Below are positions 13,504 through 19,646 of a stretch of DNA of 22,339 nucleotides, piece by piece (the stretch's first letter is position 1; each line of letters begins with the position of its first letter). The stretch comes from an uncultured Clostridia bacterium (GTDB lineage Bacteria; Bacillota; Clostridia; Christensenellales; Pumilibacteraceae), in NCBI GenBank assembly GCA_934270565.1, contig CAKQPR010000026.1:1-22339 (forward strand), written 5' to 3'. The notes beneath the pieces were generated by a model. It made no database searches. It was not told the origin of the DNA and saw only the letters and a program-made list of their open reading frames with translations. Made by a program: the position numbers and the translations under genes.

Positions 13504-14814
13504 ATGGTTACGATCGACTTTAACAAGACTTTGGGCAAAATCAAGCCGATGAACGGCGTAAACAACGGTCCTACGCCGCCGTCGGTGCGCGGAATGAGCA
13601 ATTTCGAGCTTTATAAGGCGGCGAACATACCGTTTGCGCGACTTCACGACAGCGCGTTCTGCACCTATTACGGCTGGGAATTTTCGGTGGACGTTCACCG
13701 CATTTTCCGTAACTTCGACGCGGACGAAACCGATCCCGCTTCTTACGACTTCGAGGAGACGGACAGGTATATCAAAACGATCGTCGCGGCGGGCACGGAG
13801 GTGTTCTATCGGCTCGGGTGCAATATCGAGCACGGCAAAAAGTTCGGGACTTTCCCGCCCAAGGATTTTCATAAGTGGGCGCGGATCTGTGAACACATAA
13901 TCGCGCATTTCAACGAGGGTTGGGCGAACGGGTTTAACTATAATATCCGCTACTGGGAGATCTGGAACGAGCCCGATTGCATAAATCCGGACGGCACGAA
14001 TCCGTGCTGGCAGGGTACGACCGAGCAGTTTACCGAATTCTTCTCGGTTGCGGCGAAACACCTTAAAAACCGATTTCCGTCGATTAAGGTCGGCGGTCCT
14101 GCGTTCGCATGGATGGGTTGGAAAGAAGAGCGGAACAAACTCGTTCTTCGCATACTCGAAGCATTGCGGGATCGCGACGTGAAACTCGATTTCGTTTCGT
14201 ATCACTGCTACGCGCGCACGCCCGAAGATTTCTGTTCGGCTATCGACACGGCTAACGAAATTTTCGCCGAGTACGGATTCGGCGACTGCGAAAAGATCCT
14301 TAACGAATGGAGCTACGTGCGCGGTTGGTTGGGCGACAACTGGATTTACACCTGCGAAGCCGAGCAGGGAAGAAAAGGCGCGGCTTTCTATTCGGCGGTT
14401 ATGAACGTCTCTCAGCGTAAGGACGTCGATATGCTTATGTACTACGACGCCCGCCCGAACACCGTCATGAACGGTATGTTCGATGAGTTTTTACGCGCCC
14501 GCTCGGGGTACTATTCGATCGCGGCGTTCGGCGAGCTTCTTAAACTCGGCGAATGCGTTTATTCGACGGACGATGAGAACGTTTACGTTTGCGCGGCGAA
14601 GGGAAAAGAAGGTAAAGAAGCGATCGTCAGCTATTTCAGCGACGACGATGATTCCGCGCCGAAGTCGGTCGGATTCGAGCTTTCGGGAGCGGACGGCGAA
14701 GCCGAAATTTATTACCTCGGCGCTCATGGATTCGAACTTCGCGAAACAGTGAAAGCGGATAAATTCACGCTTGCGCTCGGACTTTTCGATATTGTTAAGA
14801 TAATTATAAAATAG
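13504..14814 (+). CDS. Clan GH-A glycoside hydrolase, GH39-like, paralog 2
   Basis: This 436-aa protein is a tandem duplicate of the preceding gene. The acid/base is Glu156 (WNEPD) and the nucleophile Glu268 (KILNEWSYV). It keeps the N-terminal half almost unchanged. It differs most at about 203-225, where it is three residues shorter (GWKEERNKLVLRIL replaces the Pro-rich AKYEPSGVNPPV segment), and after SYHCY (ARTPEDF against HDTVEFF). These loops would lie near the barrel mouth, so a different aglycone or linkage is likely (inference). It has no signal peptide. AAGGAG (13489-13494) precedes the ATG, and the gap to paralog 1 is only 16 bp. Its stop is one base from the next start, implying translational coupling. 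Confidence 0.88.
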   Translation: MVTIDFNKTLGKIKPMNGVNNGPTPPSVRGMSNFELYKAANIPFARLHDSAFCTYYGWEFSVDVHRIFRNFDADETDPASYDFEETDRYIKTIVAAGTEVFYRLGCNIEHGKKFGTFPPKDFHKWARICEHIIAHFNEGWANGFNYNIRYWEIWNEPDCINPDGTNPCWQGTTEQFTEFFSVAAKHLKNRFPSIKVGGPAFAWMGWKEERNKLVLRILEALRDRDVKLDFVSYHCYARTPEDFCSAIDTANEIFAEYGFGDCEKILNEWSYVRGWLGDNWIYTCEAEQGRKGAAFYSAVMNVSQRKDVDMLMYYDARPNTVMNGMFDEFLRARSGYYSIAAFGELLKLGECVYSTDDENVYVCAAKGKEGKEAIVSYFSDDDDSAPKSVGFELSGADGEAEIYYLGAHGFELRETVKADKFTLALGLFDIVKIIIK

Positions 14815-14815
14815 T

Positions 14816-16204
14816 ATGCCTGCCGATATCAGGAAGAGAAACAGAATACTTTATATTATCGAAGCCGCGCTCGAATATTTCGTTTCGCTCGCGGTTTCGG
14901 GCGCTTATCTTGCCTACCTTACCACCGCGATCGGTATGTCGGACGCGCTTACGGGCGTGCTCACCTCGTTCGTAAGCCTCGGGTGCGGTTTTCAGATCCT
15001 TGCCGTGTTTCTGCGCGGCGACGTGAAACGCAACGTGGTTACGCTTCACCTTATCAACGAAACCGCGTTTACGCTGTTGTACGTTACGCCCTTCTTTCCG
15101 ATCTCGCAGACCGCGAAAACGGTGATCTTTACCGTGTTGCTTTTAGTCGGGTTCGGGCTCAACAACGTCGCTAATCCGTCCAAAACCGACTGGTATATGC
15201 AATCGGTCGATCCGTCGAAGCGCGGCGTTTATACGGCGAACAAGGAAATCGTTTCGCTTATTTCGGGTATGCTTTTTTCGCTCGGGCTCGGATATATCAT
15301 CGACGGGTTTCGGGCGGCGGGCAACGAATACGGCGCGTTTATCGCGTGTGCGATCGTGCTCGGCGTGACGATGATCTGTCATTCGCTTACGATGATTTTT
15401 TCCTGCCGCACCTACGATGCGCAAAGCCTCGAAAAGGCCGCGGACGAAACGGAAAACGCTTCCCGTGCGGAAGAGGAAAAATTACACGATTGTAACGAAA
15501 AAACGGATACGTTTACGGAAATTCACGACGAAAAAGCCGAAAAGATTGACGGAAAACACGCGAAAAAAGAAGCCGGGAATGTCGGCTTCGGCAAAGTTTT
15601 ACGCGATAAAAACCTTATAAAGGTCGTGCTTCTGATAGTTTTGTGGCGGGTCGTTCAGTATTCCACGGTACCGTTTTACGGGACTTATCAGATCAAGGAG
15701 CTCGGGTTCTCGATGGTGTTCGTGTCCGTGCTTGCGATAGTACACTCGGTAGTGCGCATATTTTTCGAGCGCCCCATAGGCAGGATCGCGGACAAAAAGG
15801 GGTTCGCGTTTTCGCTCAACGTGTGCTATATCGCCGAAATCTGCGCGCTCGCGGTCGCGACTTTTATGCGCCCCGAAAACGGCGCTGTAACGTATACGAT
15901 ATATTACGTTATGTTCGCGATCTGCTCGGCTGGTATTTCGAGCGGCGAGCTCAACCTCGTTTACGATTACGTCAAACCGAGCGAGAGAGTGGCGGCTCTG
16001 GCGATCAAGGCTACCGCCGCGGGGCTTGCGGGATTTCTGACAACGCTCGCGCTCAGCCCGCTCGTTTCGTATATCCAGAGTAACGGTTTAGTCCTGTTCG
16101 GCGTGAATATCTACGCTCAGCAGGTCACTTCCTTTATCGGACTCGTCGTGTGCGCGGGGCTTGTCGTATATAACGTTGTCGTCGTAAAGAAGATCAAGCG
16201 TTGA
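14816..16204 (+). CDS. MFS transporter, probably for the glycosidase substrate
   Basis: This 462-aa integral membrane protein has about 12 hydrophobic helices in two halves. They are separated by a long, highly charged cytoplasmic loop at about 200-262 (many Glu, Lys and Asp). The short loop RPIGRIADKKGF in the second half resembles the MFS A-like loop motif, and the overall pattern is that of MFS/GPH-like permeases. No ATPase or PTS motif is present, so it is a secondary transporter. The ATG is one base after the stop of glycosidase paralog 2 and has no clear ribosome binding site, so translation is probably coupled. Operon position suggests it imports the glycoside cleaved by the two enzymes. 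Its last 117 bp are antisense to the end of the convergent AraC gene. Confidence 0.87.
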   Translation: MPADIRKRNRILYIIEAALEYFVSLAVSGAYLAYLTTAIGMSDALTGVLTSFVSLGCGFQILAVFLRGDVKRNVVTLHLINETAFTLLYVTPFFPISQTAKTVIFTVLLLVGFGLNNVANPSKTDWYMQSVDPSKRGVYTANKEIVSLISGMLFSLGLGYIIDGFRAAGNEYGAFIACAIVLGVTMICHSLTMIFSCRTYDAQSLEKAADETENASRAEEEKLHDCNEKTDTFTEIHDEKAEKIDGKHAKKEAGNVGFGKVLRDKNLIKVVLLIVLWRVVQYSTVPFYGTYQIKELGFSMVFVSVLAIVHSVVRIFFERPIGRIADKKGFAFSLNVCYIAEICALAVATFMRPENGAVTYTIYYVMFAICSAGISSGELNLVYDYVKPSERVAALAIKATAAGLAGFLTTLALSPLVSYIQSNGLVLFGVNIYAQQVTSFIGLVVCAGLVVYNVVVVKKIKR

Positions 16205-17068
16205 GCCGTTTTTGTACTTTGCGGGCGTCGTTCCGAAACGGGCTTTGAACAGCCGTATAAAGTTCGAGCTGTCCGAAAAACCCGAGATCGCCGCCGCCGC
16301 GTATACGCTCGCGCCGCCCCGAAGCATCTTTCGGGCGTGGGCGAGTTTCTGGGATTCGACGTAGGCTTTGGGCGTGACGTGCATGTGCTCGGTGAACAGG
16401 CGGGTGAGAGTGGAACGCGATACGAAATATTTTGCCGCGAGCGCGTCCGCCGATTCGATTTCGCGGAAATTTACCGAAATATCGTCGAGTATAGCCGACA
16501 ATACGGGCGGAAGAGGTTGAGTTTTCACCTCGTCCGCTTCTTTTTTGCCGAGCGCGGGGCGAAGTAGGTTCAGTATATAGATAATGTACGCGTACTGAGC
16601 CTGTTTGTCTCGGTTGTCTCCCGCGGCTTTGAGACGGTACAGCGTGCCGATAAGCTCGGTTTTTTCGGGCTCGGGCAGGGAAAGGCGGGTGAGCTCGGAT
16701 TTGAGGAAGTCGCCGAGCAGGAATTTGGCGTCGGGCGCAAACCAGATGCATGAGTGCGAGTGGCGCGCCGTTTTGTCGTGCAGGCAGTAATGGAGCTCGT
16801 TCGGGCGGGATATAACCGCGTCGCCCGCGCCGAGCTTGTATATCTTGTTTTCCACCGAAAACGACGATTCGCCGTCAAGCAGAAAGTAAATTTCGAGCGT
16901 GTCGTGTATGTGCGGCGCGTAACGCTTGGGCGGCTTTTCGTCGCGGCTGTCGTCTACGTAAAACGCCGCTTCGAACGCGCCTTCGGACGGAACGCTCAGG
17001 GTTCTCGTCAAGTTGGGTTCGGCGTATTCTTTGTATTCGGATTTGCGTCCGTTGTATTCGGTGCTCAT
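16088..17068 (-). CDS. AraC-family transcriptional regulator facing the glycosidase operon
   Basis: This is a 326-aa regulator. The cupin sensor (about 45-115) has APHIHDTLEIYFLLDG (His53, His55), ELHYCLH and a later HSHSCIWF. The two helix-turn-helix units are at about 208-227 and 255-276, with the usual ending GTTPAKYK at about 279-286. A further 40 residues (NGSTLDLLYDD... to EQD) have no counterpart in the family. They are encoded antisense to the end of the transporter gene, so the reading frame simply runs on until it meets a stop. The start ATG is supported by GGAG nine bases upstream and by a consensus promoter. It is the closest regulator to the glycosidase/transporter operon and its likely controller. 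Confidence 0.9.
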   Translation of the reverse strand: MSTEYNGRKSEYKEYAEPNLTRTLSVPSEGAFEAAFYVDDSRDEKPPKRYAPHIHDTLEIYFLLDGESSFSVENKIYKLGAGDAVISRPNELHYCLHDKTARHSHSCIWFAPDAKFLLGDFLKSELTRLSLPEPEKTELIGTLYRLKAAGDNRDKQAQYAYIIYILNLLRPALGKKEADEVKTQPLPPVLSAILDDISVNFREIESADALAAKYFVSRSTLTRLFTEHMHVTPKAYVESQKLAHARKMLRGGASVYAAAAISGFSDSSNFIRLFKARFGTTPAKYKNGSTLDLLYDDNVIYDKPRAHDESDKGSDLLSVDIHAEQD

Positions 17069-17097
17069 TGCGGTTCGCTCCGTTTTATGATAAATAG

Positions 17098-17126
17098 ATT
17101 ATACGGCTTCGGGCGCGGTAAGTCAA
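17098..17126 (-). promoter_or_regulatory. Predicted promoter of the AraC gene at 16088-17068
   Basis: On the minus strand, TTGACT (17126-17121) and TATAAT (17103-17098) are separated by 17 bp. It is one of the best promoters in the window, so the regulator is probably made constitutively. Confidence 0.8.
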
Positions 17127-17419
17127 CCGATTTGTGACGCGTTTTGAATATTTTTCGGCGCGGGAGCGGGTGTTATGGTAGAATATGGGGGAAAGGTTCT
17201 GTATGTACCGTTCCGAGGGGATCGTATTCGCTCCCGCGAGGCGGTGAGCCACCGCGGGCGGGTGTTTGGGTTGTATCGTTCCGCTATGTTCGTATTCGCT
17301 CCCGCGAGATCTCTCGACTACGATCGAGATGACGGGGCGGTGGAGCGTTTCGTGTTGTTTAATATTGTCCGCTATCGCGGATATTCCAACGTAAGGTAAG
17401 CGCGTTCCGCAAGGTTGGC

Positions 17420-17446
17420 GGCAGGGCGAGGGCGCCCCGCCCTACC
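17420..17446. repeat. Type B GC hairpin repeat, copy 3
   Basis: The stem GGCAGGGCG / CGCCCCGCC has one mismatch (A at stem position 4), with the same AGGG loop and CTACC tail as the other copies. Confidence 0.75.
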
Positions 17447-17526
17447 GAAACGATGTTACGCCCGCCAAAAATTTGTCGTGCGCAAACTAAATACCCGACG
17501 GGCGGACGAGTATTTAACCATTTAAA

Positions 17527-17750
17527 GCCTTCCCCCTTGGGGGCGCGACGCGGCGGTGCGAAGCACCGTAAAAACAGTCCACAGGTGACTGTTTTTAGCC
17601 AAAGCGGTGAAGCAACTGTGTTGCGAGCTGGGAGGTGGATTGCCGAAGCGAAAGCGAAGGCAAGACGGATGAGGGGTTGGGCTATGACAAACGCAACGTA
17701 AAAGACAACCCCTCATCAGTCGCTACGCGACAGGTCCCCGAGGGGAAGCC
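17527..17750. repeat. MITE-like element, long form (224 bp)
   Basis: It has the same ends and core as 11324-11462 but carries about 85 extra bp (about 17543-17627) in the left arm. The extra segment holds two hairpins: GGTGC/GCACC, and the 10-bp perfect stem TAAAAACAGT / ACTGTTTTTA (17569-17597, 9-nt loop). Confidence 0.75.
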
Positions 17751-17808
17751 TTGATTTGTTCGTCCGCTCCTACTGCGTTGTTCCGAAAGTGAGTGTGGCA
17801 TCGCCGAC

Positions 17809-17835
17809 GGGCGGACGAGGGCGTCCGCCCCTTTA
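17809..17835. repeat. Type A GC hairpin repeat, copy 4
   Basis: The stem GGGCGGACG / CGTCCGCCC and AGGG loop are intact, but the tail is CTTTA instead of CTACC. It marks the right edge of island 3. Confidence 0.75.
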
Positions 17836-17997
17836 TCAACGAGTTATGCAAAGTTAAGAAATCTTTCCTGTTTTTGTTCGACTGAGGCTAAGAAATCGGA
17901 GGTTATATTCGAGTATGGGAAAAAAGATGATTTTGTCCGACTTTCGGGTGAAAACGCTAAAGTAAACGCCACGTTTCCGGAAAACAATCAAAAATGC

Positions 17998-18025
17998 TTG
18001 ACAAAAATGCGGGGGGGGGTATAAT
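17998..18025 (+). promoter_or_regulatory. Consensus promoter with G9 tract in the spacer
   Basis: Both hexamers are perfect: TTGACA (17998-18003) and TATAAT (18020-18025). The 16-bp spacer ends in nine consecutive G (18011-18019) directly before the -10. Gain or loss of one G would change the spacing to 17 or 15 bp. This is the architecture of known phase-variable promoters. The leader before the lipoprotein ATG would be about 42 nt. Confidence 0.85.
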
Positions 18026-18073
18026 TATAGTGTATTTTATACGAAGTTCAAAATTCGAACGAAGGAGAGAGTT

Positions 18074-19231
18074 ATGAAAAAAGTAAAAATTTTCGTAGCC
18101 GCCTTGGCGGCGGCTGTAGTTGCAATCTCGTTCGCGGCGTGCGGAGAAAAGTGCGCAAGCGGGCACAGTTACGGCGAATGGACTGTGACCGTGGCGGCGA
18201 CCTGCACTTCGGACGGCACGGAGACGCGCAAGTGCAGCGTTTGCGATAAAGAGGAAACGCGTCCGATTGCAAAGCTCGGGCATGACTATGGCGATCCCGT
18301 TTATGCGGAGCGCGACGGAAAACTCGTTACCGTTCGCAAATGCTCGCGTTGCGACGTCGAGGACGTTAAAGAAGTTGAGAACGGCGTAGCGGTAAGAACT
18401 TGGGACGAGCTCGCGACAGCGGTTAAAACGAATAACGCTTATATCGTGCTTATGAACGATATCGCGAAAGTCGGGGCAACGGATTTCAATATTCGTCCTG
18501 ACGGAAGCGATCTTAACCTTACGATCAATCTTAACGGTAAAACGATCGGGGCGGAAGTGAATACTTGCACAACTTGGCGGAACGTGCCGGACTGCGGATA
18601 CAACCTTACCGTAAAAATTCTGAACGGGAATATCGGTACCGCAAATGGCTACATAACGAGCGAAAAGAGCGAAGAAAACAAGATTTGGTACGGAATATTG
18701 CTTGACGGGAAAAGGGTAAATCTTACCGTCGAAAAAGTGAACATGCTTGGCTACTACGGCGGATTCTACACCAACGGATCCAACGCGGGCAGCACCGTCA
18801 GAATGAGCGATTGTAAGATTAAAGGAGCAAATGCGGATTCCGGCGCGTCTTACCTTGCGGGCGGACACACCGTAACGTTTGACCGTTGCGCGTTCGACGG
18901 AAACTTCGGGCTTTACATAAAATCCGGAACCGTTACGCTTAACGATTGCGCGGTTAGGGCTACCGGCGCGTACGAGCAGCCCAACTACAACGGAAACGGC
19001 GCGGACGGCGGCGGAAGCGGCATCGTTGTAGACAGCGTAAAGGGATATACTCCCAGCCTTATATTCGTTATGAACCGCGGCTCGATCGTTTCGGCTAACG
19101 GCTACGCTTTCGAGCAGGTAGTAACCAAGGGCGACAACTATTCGACTTCCACTCTTGACGGCGTTTCTATGACTGCCGGCAAAGATCAGAATGTGTTCGT
19201 TACCACCGAAGGGGCGGTTACGGTGAGATAA
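18074..19231 (+). CDS. Surface lipoprotein with Cys-pair repeat and beta-helix-like domain
   Basis: This 385-aa protein has a lipoprotein signal peptide: KK, a hydrophobic stretch, then SFAAC with lipidated Cys23. It is therefore tethered to the outer face of the membrane. Residues about 30-72 match a short repeat common in Firmicute surface proteins (GHSYGEWTVTVAATCTSDGT, then a CSVC pair and GHDYG). A second, partial unit has CSRC at 90-93. From about 105 onward, short beta-strand repeats with Asn, Gly and Thr turns ('NLTINLNGKTIG', 'VTFDRCAFDGNFGLYI', 'VTLNDCAVRATG') suggest a right-handed beta-helix. Such folds bind or cleave carbohydrate or act as adhesins. I see no catalytic residues I can assign. 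AAGGAGAG precedes the ATG. Expression is probably influenced by the G9 promoter spacer. Confidence 0.85.
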   Translation: MKKVKIFVAALAAAVVAISFAACGEKCASGHSYGEWTVTVAATCTSDGTETRKCSVCDKEETRPIAKLGHDYGDPVYAERDGKLVTVRKCSRCDVEDVKEVENGVAVRTWDELATAVKTNNAYIVLMNDIAKVGATDFNIRPDGSDLNLTINLNGKTIGAEVNTCTTWRNVPDCGYNLTVKILNGNIGTANGYITSEKSEENKIWYGILLDGKRVNLTVEKVNMLGYYGGFYTNGSNAGSTVRMSDCKIKGANADSGASYLAGGHTVTFDRCAFDGNFGLYIKSGTVTLNDCAVRATGAYEQPNYNGNGADGGGSGIVVDSVKGYTPSLIFVMNRGSIVSANGYAFEQVVTKGDNYSTSTLDGVSMTAGKDQNVFVTTEGAVTVR

Positions 19232-19278
19232 CAACGGATAGCGACGAGATTTACATTCGGTAAAGCGTTTGTCGTATT

Positions 19279-19312
19279 AAAAAGGACGATTCTGAGAGGG
19301 TCGTCTTTTTTT
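19279..19312 (+). terminator. Intrinsic terminator
   Basis: AAAAGGACGA pairs with TCGTCTTTTT (one wobble), followed by a T run. It lies about 48 bp after the lipoprotein stop. Confidence 0.85.
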
Positions 19313-19319
19313 GTCGGGC

Positions 19320-19500
19320 GGGAATCCGGGATCTTAAGGCATACGGTTGAGACGGTGTTTGATCCTGCGGGATCTTTCGACTACGACCGAGCCGGCATGG
19401 CTAAGTACCGTTCCGCGAGATTTATGTTTGCGAGTACGCGTAACGTATTCTTGCCCGCGGAGGCTCGCCGTCACAGGCGATATTCGATTTTCGACTAATA
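19320..19500. repeat. Decayed repeat fragments (island 4), no gene
   Basis: Between the lipoprotein terminator and the ppdK promoter are fragments of modules seen in the other islands. These are 'gatcctgcgggatctttcgactacgacc' (about 19360-19388) and 'gcccgcggaggctcgccg' (about 19454-19471), a relative of 12032-12049. No complete hairpin or gene is present. Confidence 0.5.
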
Positions 19501-19525
19501 TTATTACTTTATACGGCGAAAACAG

Positions 19526-19554
19526 TTGCAAAACGGCGCGAAATGTGTTAAAAT
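19526..19554 (+). promoter_or_regulatory. Predicted ppdK promoter
   Basis: The -35 is TTGCAA (19526-19531) and the -10 is TAAAAT (19549-19554), with a 17-bp spacer. TGTGT before the -10 provides a TGn extension. The leader is about 85 nt. Confidence 0.7.
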
Positions 19555-19646
19555 AGCAAATGCGAGTGTTCTTTGCCGATATCGAGGCGGGAGTTTCGCA
19601 CGGAAATAAAGTCAATATTATTTTATAGGAGTATAAGGAGTAGATT

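Larger units (their letters stand above)
17160..17860. repeat. Repeat island 3, no gene
   Basis: The order of modules is: 'gaggcggtgagccaccgcgg ... tcgactacgatcgagatgac' (17205-17345), type B hairpin (17420-17446), a truncated type A half (17500-17510), the long MITE-like element (17527-17750), a decayed right half of a type A hairpin (about 17761-17772), and a type A hairpin (17809-17835). Short open frames here have no ribosome binding site and encode repeat-derived, Arg-rich peptides. The remainder to 17990 is unremarkable. Confidence 0.8.

Noticed and set aside
17144..17399. Short plus-strand frames in repeat island 3
   Set aside because: They lack a ribosome binding site and are composed of dispersed-repeat sequence.
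441..17835. CRISPR array
   Set aside because: The repeats are not regularly spaced with unique spacers. They are scattered singly or as pairs with a conserved linker, and no cas gene is present.
17948..17961. Second cre-like site (TGAAAACGCTAAAG) before the lipoprotein promoter
   Set aside because: Three fixed positions in the second half do not match, so it is not better than chance in this AT-rich stretch.
17957..19234. 425-codon antisense frame across the lipoprotein gene
   Set aside because: The sense frame has a signal peptide, lipobox, ribosome binding site and consensus promoter. The antisense frame has none of these.
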